A stretch of 64,000 nucleotides of DNA from Phanerochaete sordida (Eukaryota; Basidiomycota; Agaricomycetes; Polyporales; Phanerochaetaceae), in NCBI GenBank assembly GCA_019973155.2, contig BPQB01000037.1, positions 62,001-126,000 of the forward strand. The letters run 5' to 3'. The notes under the pieces were generated by a model, which was not told where the DNA came from, searched no databases, and saw only the letters and a program-made list of their open reading frames with translations. The position numbers and the translations under genes are program-made. Of this stretch, positions 21,321 to 32,506 are shown piece by piece; positions within the stretch are counted from its first letter, which is position 1; each line of letters begins with the position of its first letter.

Positions 21321-21806
21321 CTTACATGGCAACAAGGGGCCATACGAAGAAGGGTGCGACTTTAGCGGGGGCACGAACAGCATTAGTCCCGCTCAGTGGG
21401 ATACGGAGTGGACTCTCCTCCTCTACAGCAATCTGATCTCTATCCACGCTGTCCGATGCAACGGTATGAGGTGCACCGGGTCTTGGCTAGCACACTGGGA
21501 CCCCGAATACCACCGACATCCCAGAGCCACAGGAGACGCTCAACAGATTCCACCGTGTCCCGCAAACTCATCCAGACTGGGCGAGGACAGCTGCTCTCAC
21601 TCCTGTGATGTCCTATTGATATCTAATCCTGCTGTTGCTATCCATACATGTAAGCGACCATCTTCCGTTGCGGTAGCTCGTCTGCCAACGCTTGTCGTGA
21701 TGGCGACACGGCCCTCCCTGTAGTACGACAACCAGTTTGGCTCCTAACCTCGCGCCTGACTGCGTCGGCGCGCGGGGCATCACCACACGTCTGATACGAC
21801 GCCACG

Positions 21807-23557
21807 ATGTCTTCTCGGTCCGTCTCTGTCTCCACATCTACCTCCAGAGTCCCTTTCTCACCAATCTACAGCCGCACTGGCAAGGGCCCCGTCAGCTTCG
21901 TGTTCGGCGAAATCCCAGGTGTCCAGGTCGGCCGGCGATTCGAGAGCAGGTGCGCAGCCGCTCCGCGCCTTTGCTGCGGCCTCTGACCGGGGCGCAGGGA
22001 CGCGCTCCGCGATGCGGGCGTGCACGGAATGAATGAGGCTGGGATACACGGCCGCAAACGCGTCGGAGCCGTCAGCGTCGTGCTCTCCGACGGCTTCGAC
22101 AACGAGGACCATGGCGAGCACTTGTGCGTGGCTTGCCCAGGTCTTCTTGACCTTGATTGACCGTCGTTCAGTGTATACATCGGCAGCGGCGGCAGAAAGA
22201 GTGATGTACGTCTCGTGCGCTGTTTACGGCTGCACTACTGAGGACCATACAGCAACACTTGGGCGACCAAGTCTCGGACCAGAGTTTCAACGTCAGCGCA
22301 AATGAGGCTTTGCGCGTACGTGTGCTTCTGCCATGCGAGCTCGACACGTGCTAATGGATACATAGAAATCAGCAGAGGACCACAAACCCGTCCGTGTTAT
22401 CCGCTGCTTTCGCCTCCGATCGCGCTATGCACCGGCAGAGGGGTGAGCATGTGCAGTGAATACTTCGCCTCAGACTGTGTGACACCCTCAAGGTTTCGCT
22501 ATGATGGACTCTATGTCGTCACCAACGTATGCTGTCCTCTCGTCCCGTTTTTGCTCCAGGCTGACACATGATGTCGCAGCCTCGCGTAGAAGTGGTCCCT
22601 GACGGCCCCAATGTTTGCAAGTTTGACTTCCAGGTGTGGACCTGCATTCTTTTCCAGCGCGTACCGCGCCGCTGATTCCCAGAATCGCAGCGCCTTCCCG
22701 GCCAGGATCCGCTTCCGGCCGATGTGCCTGGCTACCACTACATGACCGACATCGAGATTCGACGGCGCATGTTCTTGGAGGCACGCGCGCAGCAAGCAGC
22801 TCTCGCAGACGCTGGGACAGCACTCCAGGCAGGCCCGTCGGTCACAGAGCGAGACGTTGCGCAGGAGCGCGGTTCCGGACAGCAAGGAGAGGGCGACGGC
22901 GTCGCGCCGTAAGAATTTCTCTGCTTTTCACAGTGCCGCGCTGACACAGACTACTAGGGGCGACATCGAGGCTATCGAAACCGCCCTCGAGCCTATTCTC
23001 CCGCATCTGGTACGCTCTACTCAAGATGATTGACCCTGGGGGTTTTCAGACTGAGTCCTGTCACAGGAGAAAATCCAGGCCCCCGAAACCTCCGAGGATT
23101 CGCGCACCGAGGCGCTTGCGAGTGTCGGCGAACACATCTCTGCAGTTCTTGAGAAGAAGGAGAGCACAATCTCTGCCGGCGGAGACGGCGGAGACACGGG
23201 TTCCAAAGACGACGGCGCAAGTACGGGGGCTCACAGTACGGCACACAGCGCACAGTGGTGGTACGAAGCTTTGTACGCTTACGTGTGGTGCGCGTTGCCT
23301 CGCCTTGCGGCCGAGCGCGTGCCCGTGCCGAGTGAAGCGAAGGAGGCATGCTCGGAAGCCGCCAAACACATGCAGCGGAAGTCCGGTGAGGATGCCTCGT
23401 GTGTCTGTGCCACACGGACCAGCGATGCTGACTACGGGGCGCGGCAGAGGAGCGCAAGCGCAGACGCGAGGCCGGAGAGGAGAGTACGTCTGGGAGCGAC
23501 GAGTCCCCGCCGCGAAAGAAGCCGCGTCGTGCCGTCAAGAAGGAAGGGAAAGCGTAG
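21807..23557 (+). CDS. SRA-YDG domain protein (methyl-cytosine reader)
   Basis: Eleven proposed exons: 21807-21949, 21998-22123, 22172-22205, 22253-22315, 22366-22442, 22493-22526, 22580-22633, 22691-22908, 22958-23009, 23067-23385, 23448-23557 (409 residues, all phases consistent). Residues about 30-190 form an SRA-YDG domain: FGEIPGVQVGRRFESRDALR, DAGVHGMNEAGIHG, VYIGSGGRKSD, QVSDQSFNVSANEALR, KPVRVIRCFRLRSRYAP, then FRYDGLYVV and RLPGQDPLP. SRA domains bind 5-methylcytosine or hemimethylated CpG (UHRF1, SUVH proteins). No PHD, RING or SET domain is visible, so this is a stand-alone reader. The tail is acidic, then very basic (EERKRRREAGEE ... PPRKKPRRAVKKEGKA), a bipartite nuclear signal. 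It is expected to act in the nucleus on methylated DNA. Confidence 0.85.
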
Positions 23558-24150
23558 TGGATTGACGATGGACGCTTGCGATGCGAGGGCTATTATACCC
23601 CAAGGCCAGCCCACTGCTCGATATTATTGGAAAGACTGATTATTGCTATTTGCTCTAGGAAATGGTGTACCATACCCCACCAGATACCCATTGTAATCGG
23701 ATGTACCGCACTCTCTGTGTAACGCACGCCCTACCAGCTGCGCCCATCTTATATGAAGCTTCCCGTGGCCAGTGAACAATTTCCTAGCCCAAGCCCTGCG
23801 ACTGAGGCCTGGTGAAAACAGGTGCCACGACGTCGCGCGCGTCATGATCGAAGGGATTCATCCAGGACAGCTGGGAGCGGCGTTGCGTATTATCCACGGC
23901 TTACGCTGAGCGGCATGGCGGTAAAGTGTGATGGATTGACATTGTGGAGGTTCGCATGGTGTCTTGGGGTCCCACCTTACGTAATCTGCTTTTGAGAGTG
24001 GCCTTTTCGACATGGCCACCAGACTACCCCAAGCAAGCTCTCGGACTCGGTCTGCTTCTGCTTTATAACTGTAATCTGTTTTCGTACGGGGACTGATTCA
24101 CGCCGAAAATCCTCAAAACACTCCCAAAGAGCTTCGCCACCGACGCCGAC
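23558..24150. other. Gene-free stretch
   Basis: About 590 bp between the SRA gene and the MYND gene. No motif-bearing frame. It probably contains the MYND gene promoter. Confidence 0.5.
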
Positions 24151-25062
24151 ATGCCAGTTTTCGATTCGCGCATGAAGGTAGTCATCGGGGACCCCAAACC
24201 GGAGAGGGTTTGCCACTATAAAGATTGTCCCAACAATCGAAAATACAAAGGTTTACATGTCAAGCAGTGCGGGAAATGCAAATGGATACGCTACTGTGTA
24301 CGTACCAACCCATGAATCCTTGGACTTCCATATCAACTGACCTGCTCCCACAACAGTGCCGGGAATGCCAGGTCGCGGATTGGCCGGAGCATAAAGCGGT
24401 CTGTACGACAGAGCGCATGCTGGACATCGGCGCATGGCAGAACGTATGTTTCTTCAGTTCTGGTTGGCCGCCTTATTGACGACAAGGGACAGAAATACGC
24501 ATGGCTCTTCCGTTGGGCCGCGCGCGAGACGCTGTGCCGCTACCGCGAGCTGAATATGGCACTCACACACGCGCTCGTCATTGACGTGCTCCGTACGGAC
24601 CGTCTTGTCGCGCCGAACGTGCGCCCGTTCCTCATCGACAGCGTGTACCCAATGCCCCACGGCGCGGTCGAAAAGCATTGGAGCGTCGCGGTCGAGTGCT
24701 ACGACGAGCGCGACCGTGCGCGCTGCACCGCGCTGCAAGCACTGGGCGCACTCGGTCTCGTGCAGGTCATCTTCCGCGTCCCGGGCCCGAACGGCACGAG
24801 CATGTTTTTCTTCCAGCGCTTCGATCTCACCGAGCACGAGTACGACGCGCACCTCGACCTCGAGTGGGACGACGTCTACGCGCTGACGAAGAAAGTCGTG
24901 AACGGAGACCTCCCCGAGTTTTCTGTGCGCATGCTGCTTACTGCTGGCGATCGGGCTGGCCCTCCGCCTTACCAGCCGAAAGGATTCGGCGGATGCAACC
25001 TAGTTGGGCCACCGAGGCCTAAGAAGAAAATGAAGGATAGAGGTCAGACGATCATGCATTGA
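24151..25062 (+). CDS. MYND zinc-finger protein, short family, member 1
   Basis: Exons 24151-24297, 24357-24443 and 24493-25062 encode 267 residues. Residues about 20-75 are a MYND finger: VCHYKDCPNNRKYKG, KQCGKCKWIRYC, then CRECQVADWPEHKAVC, giving paired Cys/His zinc ligands; the second intron-split half is conserved in all family members. The rest is a conserved domain of unknown function: LFRWAARETLCRYRELN, THALVIDVLRTDRL, FLIDSVYPMPHGAVEKHW, VIFRVPGPNGTSMFFFQRF, and a C-terminal PPRPKKKMKDRGQTIMH. MYND fingers usually bind proline-rich partner peptides. The close relative at 55048 (+) is intact. Function unknown. Confidence 0.8.
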
Positions 25063-25217
25063 AGATCGGCCCTCCACAGCACGGTGTATGCTGGTATGTA
25101 CCCATGCCAGGGGACCATGAGATGATATACATTTGCCAGAAGTACTGCTGCTCGCGTTGCTACTCATTGCTGAATAAGATCATGGTACAAAAACGAACCA
25201 CCGGGATGCATCTTCAA

Positions 25218-26065
25218 CTACCCACTACCATGAAGTCCTCGTTTACTCTTCTGCATCCCTTCCTTCTTAGCAGAGTACTCGCTCAAATACCTAACTCCCT
25301 CCGGCCTCTTAGGTACCGCGTTCTCTACTTCCTCCACCGTCAAGAACCTGCGCACCGCTTCCACCGACACCTCGCGATTCGTCACCTTCTGCAGCAACTC
25401 GAACACCTCCTCGTCTTTCATTCCACCGTCTGCCAGCACAGGCTCCGCGAACTGGAAGCGCTGGAAACATAAACATGCTGGCGCCATTCGGGCCCGGCAC
25501 GCGGAACGCGACGAGCGCGAGGCCGGCGCCGCCGCGAGCCTGGAGCGCGGCGCAGTGGCGGCGGTCGGCGTCGCCGTAGAAGGACATGCCGCCTCCCCAG
25601 TAGCGCTCCGCGACCCCGTGCGGCGCGAGGTACGCGCGGTCGACGCGGAACGAGAGCGGCGTGGGCCCGACGAGTCGATCCGTCCGCGTCAGGTCGAGCA
25701 TGAGCGCGTGCGTGTGCACTGCGCCCGCGCGGCAGAGCGCCTCGCGCGCGCCCCAGCGAAAGAGCCAGGTATGGGCCTGCGGAAGGCGGCGAGTAGGAGA
25801 GAGGCGGGTGAGGGCGTGGGTGTACCTCCATCCACGCGCTGATATCCAGCATTTGCGGCTCTGCACGTTCGAGCTGACATTAGGGGAGGTCAAACACTAC
25901 AAGAAGCATGCAAGCACTTACACAGTAACGAATCCAGCTGCACCTAAAGCAGAGCTTTACCTTCAGGCCCTTCATTTTCCCCTTGTTCAAGCAGCCGTCC
26001 CAATTGCACATCTTCTCGGGCTAGGGGTCGCGAAAGGCTGTGCCAAGGCGAGAGTCGTAAATCAT
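25218..26065 (-). pseudogene. MYND short family, member 2 (nonsense and frameshift)
   Basis: Start at 26065 (MIYDSRLGTAFRDP), then TAG at 26023-26021 exactly where the paralogues have Lys in GDPKPERVC. Beyond it the frame goes on: KMCNWDGCLNKGKMKGLKV, LCFRCSWIRYC, an intron, AEPQMLDISAWME, an intron, HTWLFRWGAREALC, LDLTRTDRLVGPTPLSFRVD, VAFRVPGPNGASMF. Near 25465 one extra base shifts the frame before QRFQFAEPVLADGG. The second half of the MYND finger (CRECQ..WPEHK) is also missing. Three independent lesions make it a pseudogene, although the last exon (EEVFELLQKVTNREVSVEAV) is still open. Confidence 0.75.
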
Positions 26066-26089
26066 GACTATGCCCTCTTGAATTGGAGA

Positions 26090-26530
26090 GCGGATGGTGA
26101 AGGCAAGACCCTGGGCGTCACCAGCTGGCGGATCCAGCCTGATGGCAACGGCGTGTACCCAGCACGACAATCCAAGCGTGAAGCGAGCCAAGCGGACGCG
26201 CGCAGACCTCCGTCGTTCGCTCAGTTCGCGTCGCGTGTCATCGGAGTCTGGGCGTTCGAGCTCGCGCGCGACGACGATCTCACGGTCGACGAAGACATCC
26301 GCGAACCCGGCGGATGCCTGGACGTGCGAGCGACCGCGAAGCTAATTCGCAGTATGTCGTGCGCAGCCGTTCGCGTCGGGGCTTCTGTCATCGACGCGGA
26401 CGCGCCCTCTGGCAGTGCGCTCCGAGGAAGTTGTGTCGGCCCACCTGGGTGCTATAGTTACCGTTATTCAGAAAGAGAAGGGTCAAGTCGGTGCCTTGGG
26501 CAGCGCGCTCTGCTGTTCAGCCGAAGACGA
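26090..26530 (+). other. Unassigned open frame with coding-like codon bias
   Basis: A plus-strand frame (about 26196-26440) reads FAQFASRVIGVWAFELARDD then DLTVDEDIREPGGCL with third positions mostly G/C, so it may be a gene fragment. There is no clear start, partner exon or known motif. It lies between the MYND pseudogene and the 3' end of RPC8. Confidence 0.2.
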
Positions 26531-26643
26531 TAGTGACTGAACTGCAATTTAAGATGAGGTTCAGCATGTACAGTCGTAGATGTCCGCAAGAAGTCGCTGT
26601 CCTGTCCATAGCACCCAGGGAAAGGCGGAGGCGACAGAGATCA

Positions 26644-27592
26644 CTAGCCCTCCTCATCCATCGCCTCCATGCCTGCGTTCTTCCACCACGGCACGGGACC
26701 AAGACCTTGCTCGGCGATGGAGCACTGTAGCAGACCCTTGTTAGCATTATGTTCACAGACGGGGGCGGGCCTGCTCACAGTGATCGTATATGGTGCCCTC
26801 CGTCCTTCTCGCTCTTTTGACTGTCCATTGACCATCACGCCCTCTTGCGCTTTCGGAGGACCGGGCTCGTCGTCGTAGAATTCGTCCGCCTCTACTCGCA
26901 CGCGTACTACTTCACCGGCGTCGATGTACATGCGTGATGTCAGAGGCGTATCCAGGAGGTCTGGCGTGATGGAGTCGGGGTCCGCAACCCAGAAATACGC
27001 GCGTTCGTTTGGGTCGCTGAGCGGGGAAGGCTTAGTATGCATTTCAATGGCAAGCGTACAAACACCCACAAGGCGGAGGGTTCGGGAAGAAATATTCTCG
27101 GGATGTAGATATCGTCGAAGAAGCCCAGAGTTACTGAAAGGGAATGAGTGTTTCCTGCGTGTCAAGATTACAGTTTACGCACATCGAATGCCGTCTTCGT
27201 CTGAAGACTTCACTTTCGCCAGAATGACCTCTGAGGCGAATGGCCGGAACACGACCATACGTAGCACGACTAGCATATGCTGTCATCAGTACACGAATAA
27301 ACCTAAGCGAAGACAGCGGGCGCACCTTTGTACCACAGGAAGCCGTCACCGTATCGCACTTTTCCTTCACCGACCTCTGCAAGGTCGAACACGCACACGC
27401 ACAGTCCAACGTCGTGCAGCACGCGGTTCGCATACTTTTTGTTCAGTTCATTCGTGATGGCTTGTTGTGGTGGAAGCCCGAAATGTGAGGGGTGAACTGC
27501 GACAGTGTCCTACACGAACTCGGGTGTAAGTTAGCCAATTTTCGTGCGGGACCATAGAGGAGACACACTTTGATGATTGAGAGGACGAACAT
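26644..27592 (-). CDS. RPC25: RNA polymerase III subunit RPC8 (Rpc25)
   Basis: Rpb7-family subunit that, with RPC9, forms the pol III stalk needed for initiation on tRNA and 5S genes. Exon 1 gives MFVLSIIK; after an intron DTVAVHPSHFGLPPQ, ITNELNKKYANRVLHDVGLC and VCVFDLAEVGEGKVRYGDG form the N-terminal SHS2 region. Then VVFRPFASEVILAKVKSSDE, VTLGFFDDIYIP, DPDSITPDLLDTPLTSRMYI, DAGEVVRVRVEADEF and the end CSIAEQGLGPVPWWKNAGM match the OB-fold (Rpc25) part, including the characteristic GLG..PWW ending. It is divergent from the F-box gene with about 320 bp between. Inner borders are approximate. Confidence 0.88.
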
Positions 27593-27910
27593 GGCTGACC
27601 ACGTCCCTTTGGAGGATTTCAAGGTGAGGTAGCTCAAGGACAGAGTGTAAGCATAGGTAGCGGAGCACGCGAACGGCGCGGAGATGGAGGTGAAGAGCAA
27701 GACGCGATACGTTAGCGCGCTTCGCCGAGCTCTCACCAAGACCTTCACCCCCCTCCACGGCGTAGTGGGACCGCCTTCCTGGACGCGGCGTTGGACATTT
27801 ACATGTGTATCTTATGTTGAGTGTGCATGTCTAGCATGTAAGCCCGTCGTCTATCCAGTGCTCCATGACTCACGACCGAGCCTCTATCTGCAGTATTATA
27901 CCCCGCAGCG

Positions 27911-28978
27911 ATGCAATACTCGATTGCCCAGGACTGCAATGACGACGTGTTGCTCGAGGTTCTGCGAGGTTTATCATCGCATGACTTGACCTCTGCTGCC
28001 TGTCTATGCCATTCATGGCTGCACGCATCGAGGACGCTCCTCTATCGCCACATCCATCTCAATACGTCTATCCCAGCCGCCACACAGCTCGACTGGTCCC
28101 TCCGCTCTTCATCCCACCTCCGCTCTCTCGTGCGCTACCTTGTGTTACTTCATCGGTTTACAGACAAGGACACTCTGCTGGGTTGGATTGCCTTGCTACC
28201 AGAACACAGCCTGGTCTCGGTCAAGTTCGAGTGGATGCCGCTCGATGTGAATCCAATGTCGCTACTCCAGTTTCCAGCAATCCGCACCGCGCAAGAGCTC
28301 ATCATTTCGCATCCCTACTTTCTCCTCCAAGAGCCAAGGAGGCTATCCGATATCCTGTCTTACCCACGACTAGACCGGCTCACACTCTTCATCCCGAAGA
28401 GCATCTCCGTTCAACTGTCAACTCCGCTGGCCCTCACCCGGCTGAGCCTGGCCGTCCTAACCGGCGAGCAGCCCCAGATAGTAGACGACGTGCTGCGCTC
28501 CATCAGCCATCCCCTCGTCCATCTGGACCTTCTGCTGCAAAGCCTCAACGCAGAGGCCGCCTCCTGGCTCCGCAGCTCCCTTGCGCGGCACCTACCCGCC
28601 CTGCGGCACTTCACGATCAAAGTCCTGGACCAGCGCAACGCGCACCCACTGCTGGACGACGTCTCCGCGTCTCTGGCGTCCGTCGAGGTCCTCTCGTGCG
28701 GCGTCGCCATGTACTCCCCGCGCCTCTTCGCGCTGCTGCCGCCCTCACTGCGGTCGCTCACCCTCGGAACTAGGGACCACGAGCTCTTCCCCGTGGCAGA
28801 GCTTTCCGACGCCGTGTCGCGGCTGGGCTCGGGAGGAGGCAGGCTTCGTAGCCTGACGATTGGACGGCATCCGAGCTACGCGAGCTACCGCTACTTCGAC
28901 GCCCTGTCCTCTACATGCGCGACCCTAGGCGTCTCGTTCAAGATTGCCAAGCCTCGCATCGCAGACCACTTCCTGTGA
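27911..28978 (+). CDS. F-box-like protein
   Basis: Single-exon gene of 355 residues. The N-terminus (CNDDVLLEVLRGLSSHDLTS, AACLCHSWLHASRTLLYRHI) is an F-box-like helix set, which in SCF ubiquitin ligases binds Skp1. The rest is a series of leucine-rich stretches (LVHLDLLLQSLNAEAASWL, LPPSLRSLTLGTRDHEL, LRSLTIGRHPSYASY), as expected for a degenerate LRR substrate-binding part. No targeting signal. Such F-box proteins are numerous in Agaricomycetes and their substrates are unknown. The absence of introns contrasts with its neighbours. Confidence 0.8.
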   Translation: MQYSIAQDCNDDVLLEVLRGLSSHDLTSAACLCHSWLHASRTLLYRHIHLNTSIPAATQLDWSLRSSSHLRSLVRYLVLLHRFTDKDTLLGWIALLPEHSLVSVKFEWMPLDVNPMSLLQFPAIRTAQELIISHPYFLLQEPRRLSDILSYPRLDRLTLFIPKSISVQLSTPLALTRLSLAVLTGEQPQIVDDVLRSISHPLVHLDLLLQSLNAEAASWLRSSLARHLPALRHFTIKVLDQRNAHPLLDDVSASLASVEVLSCGVAMYSPRLFALLPPSLRSLTLGTRDHELFPVAELSDAVSRLGSGGGRLRSLTIGRHPSYASYRYFDALSSTCATLGVSFKIAKPRIADHFL

Positions 28979-29242
28979 AAGCCTAGCAGACATGTAAGGC
29001 CATTGTGACCTGGGGTGTGGCAGGGGGTTTGGTGCTTTCGAGAGCACATGGGAGAGGCCTTGGATAGCGGATGGCCGACGCCGCACGCCTGACGCGTGAA
29101 CACAGGTCGACTAGCCACCTATATGCTCGTGATGAAGCGTAGCAGATAGACTTAAATAGAGGGTAAGGAGCATAATTTACAAAGGAGATGCAGCAAGGAA
29201 AGTAGACGGGCGACCAAACGCTCTAGCCGTACCATTTATCGC

Positions 29243-30523
29243 CTATACGAGTTTCTGCTTTCGGGCGCGGCGGGATGGTCGAGGTCTTGATATCGAATAC
29301 CTCGATTGACCTCTGCAGAAACGATGATCTATCAGCTTTGGACGGCGACGCTTGTCATATGGACTACGCACCCTCCATGTTGCCATATCGAGCTCCATGA
29401 CCAACTGGTGCTTCTTCAGCCCCTCAGAATAGTCGTCTGCAGTCGGTGGCTCGCAGATGACTTGCATATATGCGTCAGAATTACTGGAGGGGAGATCAAT
29501 CGTGCAACTCACAAATGGTCGGCTCCCCATTCTCAATCTGCAGCGCACACTTGCCGTCGCGAATGAGGAAAGAGGTGTAGAACAGATTTTCGACCGACTG
29601 TGCGAAGTCATTCGGGTTGATGATGAACCTGAAGAGGTTGATTTCGCCTGTGCCCTCCAGAATCCTTTCGAGCTTGAAGGGAGTCAGCGACCCAGCAGCA
29701 AGGATATCTCGACATGACGCGTACCGCTGCGACGTTCTTGGTCGTCTCGTTCTCCGAGCGAGTGATGTCATCCTCCGTGATCTCCTGCGGCTTCCTCTGG
29801 TCTTCCTTGTGCTTCTCGAGCTTCGCGCGTTTGCCCACATTCCGCTTCTTCTGTTCAACGGACAGCGGGCCCAACCTAAGGAAAGGCATAAGCAAGAGGC
29901 AGTGTGCAAGGGACGAACGCATACATGAAGTCCATGACCGGCACGCGGTGGCTCTTCGCCATGGCTTTCCAGCCGATGCGCTCCCAATCGAGGGGCGCAC
30001 CGTCGCCTTCGTCGCTGTACGAGACGTCGTCATCTTCATCGACTTCTGCGACATCATGGCGTCCGCCCATGAAGATGACGAGCTTTGTGATGTAGTCGTC
30101 GATGTCGAACGCGCCGCTACCCGACTTCATAGCACGGGCCATCATGGCCGACTGCACGGACGCCTTCACGAGCAAGTCCGAGTCCAGCGTCGCTTCTCCG
30201 GTACCCTTCACTAAACCAAACTCGTTAATGACGCGTAGAAGCGCATGGGCTGCAGGAGGACTCGCCGTTTTGAAAGAGTTTGTCGGCCACCTTCACGGTT
30301 TGCAGCATGAACTCAGCCGCACCATCTTGATTCTGACGTTCTTTCCGGGAGCAGAGTGTTAGATTGTTACAGCATGGAGCAAATGTCGCGTACCTTCTAT
30401 CTCGGCCCTCAGATCGCGATACTTTTTGCGGAGGTCGCGCCGCTCCTCGGGATCTTGGTCTGGGTCGTACGGGATCTCTGCCTGGTTCGACGGCCCCGCC
30501 TCTCCATAGTCTTCGTAAGACAT
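29243..30523 (-). CDS. NSE4: SMC5-SMC6 complex kleisin Nse4
   Basis: Minus-strand multi-exon gene. The N-terminal MSYEDYGEAGPSNQAEIPY then DPEERRDLRKKYRDLRAEIE matches the helix that binds the SMC6 neck. The middle (LDSDLLVKASVQSAMMARAM, FDIDDYITKLVIFMGG, LDWERIGWKAMAKSHRVPVM, DFMYAFVP) and a charged linker (EQKKRNVGKRAKLEKHKEDQ, EITEDDITRSENETTKNV) follow. The C-terminal winged-helix (INLFRFIINPNDFAQSVENL then FYTSFLIRDGKCALQIENG) is the Nse4 C-terminal domain that contacts SMC5. It acts in recombination repair and chromosome stability in the nucleus. The start at 30523 is the first ATG in frame. It is divergent from Rrp42 with about 290 bp between. Confidence 0.88.
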
Positions 30524-30815
30524 GTCAGGCTCTGTTTTCAAGGACAGCTAGAGATAAATGAGAGTAAATCTCGGAAGAACGGGGGAGGGGATGGTCGTGG
30601 TCGCGTTGAATGAGTCGCGTCTGTTTGGCGTTGTTGGCAGCGTGCCTCATCTTCGTGCATTTGGCAGGTAATTCCCACGCCTTCTTGCGCTTTGCTTCGC
30701 GAATCGCGAGTGCACTCAGACGACCACACTCTTCATCCCTGCGCTCTACTTTCACCACCTCTGGGCGCGCACAAACCGTCTGTTGTGGGCTGAAAGCTTT
30801 CCGATACTCTAAAAC

Positions 30816-32002
30816 ATGGCTGCCGCCGCCTCCGTCTCGAAATCTGAGAAGGCGTTCATCCAGGCTTCGCTTCGAGCACCTGACGCGCTGCGTGCGGACG
30901 GACGGACGCTCAAAGACTTCCGTACTGTCTTCCTGGAGACAGGTATCGCACCACTCGCGAACGGTAGTGCACGCGTCAACCTTGGCAAGGCTCCACATGA
31001 AGGTGGCGGTGGAACGGAGGTCATTGCCGCAGTCAAGTTAGAGGTGGAGGACGTCGAGAACGGCGATGGAGTTGACGGGGGAAGGGTTTCTTGCACTGTC
31101 CTATGGTGCGTCTTGTGTTTATCGAAATAGTCCGCCATCTGATCATCTAACACGGAAGCTAGCTCACCTGCAGCATATCCACAGCTACCCGCAAATAGTC
31201 TGGACGATCTGCAGCACGACTACACCACGATCCTCCACCAGACACTTTCCCATCCGACGCTGCACCCCTCCAACCTTGGGATCTTGCCACGAAAAAAGTC
31301 ATGGCTGCTCCATCTCGATGTCACGATTGTATCGGACGCAGGAAATGCGTACGACGTGATGTTCATGGCAGCACGCACAGCTCTCTGGGACACGAAAGTT
31401 CCAAGAACACGGGGCGTGCAGTATGCCGCCCGCAAAGGCCCTGCACCCGTCATCCCTGCTGGAGACGCGAGCATGGATGTAGATGAGAGCGGGGCGCCGA
31501 CAAGCGGTTTCGATACCCGGCGGATACCTGCGGCAGCCGACTTCGAGTTACCTGACTATTGGGACGAAGGCGAGGTCCTGAAGGGGAGGGAGCTCTGGCC
31601 CATTTGCGTCACGTTGAACATTGTGAGTGTGACTCGTATCTGCAACTATCCGCAACTCAAACATAGTAATCTAGGACTTGCCTCTCTCCTATCTCGATGC
31701 GACACCCGCGGAAGAAGCTGCAACGCCACTGAAACTCCTCTTGATGTTCTCCTTCCCTGCCGGTAGTCCGCCAAATCTGCAAGGCATGCGCCTGCTGGGA
31801 CCGGGAGAACCGCAGCTTTCTCAGCTTAAGCAATTCGTCTCGGTACGCTTCATTCACCTGCCACTCCTTGGCGTGATTTCTCACAAATATTCAGGAGGGC
31901 GAATCATACGCGAAGGAACTGTTCAAGGCTCTTGAGGCGAAGCTTCGGGATGAGGATGCTAGGAGAAATCAAAAGGCTAGAGACAAGTTTGCGCTTCGAT
32001 AG
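30816..32002 (+). CDS. RRP42: Exosome complex component Rrp42
   Basis: RNase PH-fold subunit of the nuclear/cytoplasmic RNA exosome ring (inactive in eukaryotes). Exons 30816-31105, 31163-31622, 31675-31842 and 31895-32002 give 341 residues. Family blocks: SKSEKAFIQASLRAPDALRA, DGRTLKDFRTVFLETG, NGSARVNLGKAPHE, EVIAAVKLEVEDVENGD, CSPAAYPQLP, RKKSWLLHLDVTIVSDAGNA, YDVMFMAARTALWDTKVPR, LPDYWDEGEVLKGRELWPI and a lysine/arginine-rich helical tail (EAKLRDEDARRNQKARDKF). All splice phases fit. Confidence 0.9.
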
Positions 32003-32506
32003 AGCACGCGACCTTTTGGACGATTTCTATGTCTCAACGCTGATCACCATCTGCTTTGGGTGTGGCGTACTGCCATCCGGAGAACCGCACGCCAGTGACG
32101 CCACCCGCCACATCAAGTCGACCCTCGCAGAAAGTGTGGTCACTGCCCTCCTCAATTTTGGCGAGTGCCTTGATGACCCGAGGAAAATATGGCAGAGGGT
32201 GCGCGCACCAGTGCCAAGTACATGTCATCGAACGTGCACCGACATTTTGTTCGTACTTAGCGTGACAAGTCAGCTTGAAAGCGTATAAGACCACGGTGTG
32301 ACGAAGATTAGAAAGGGGATAAAAGCCCATCGACCTGCTCGCTTATAATGTGACGGTCTATCACACGCTGAGTGACTTCGGGTGACTGCGCGACTAATTG
32401 CGTCACGCACGAGTCACGCAGAGTGAGAGGTTTATGGATGCATAGATTGCATCGATATCTTCCATCTCTCTACCGCCCCTCACTTCTTCGTACGCACCTC
32501 AGAGCC
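32003..32506 (+). promoter_or_regulatory. Upstream region of the valyl-tRNA synthetase gene with a Gcn4/Cpc1-like site
   Basis: About 500 bp without a gene. Close to the start codon (32370-32430) there are several TGAC/GTCA words, including GAGTCA at 32411-32416, the complement of the Gcn4/Cpc1 core TGACTC. General amino-acid control of tRNA synthetase genes is known in fungi; its action here is inferred. Confidence 0.4.

Noticed and set aside
22909..22933. A 25-nt intron in the SRA gene
   Set aside because: Too short; using the later acceptor at 22957 gives a normal 49-nt intron with a CTGAC branch site and keeps the frame.
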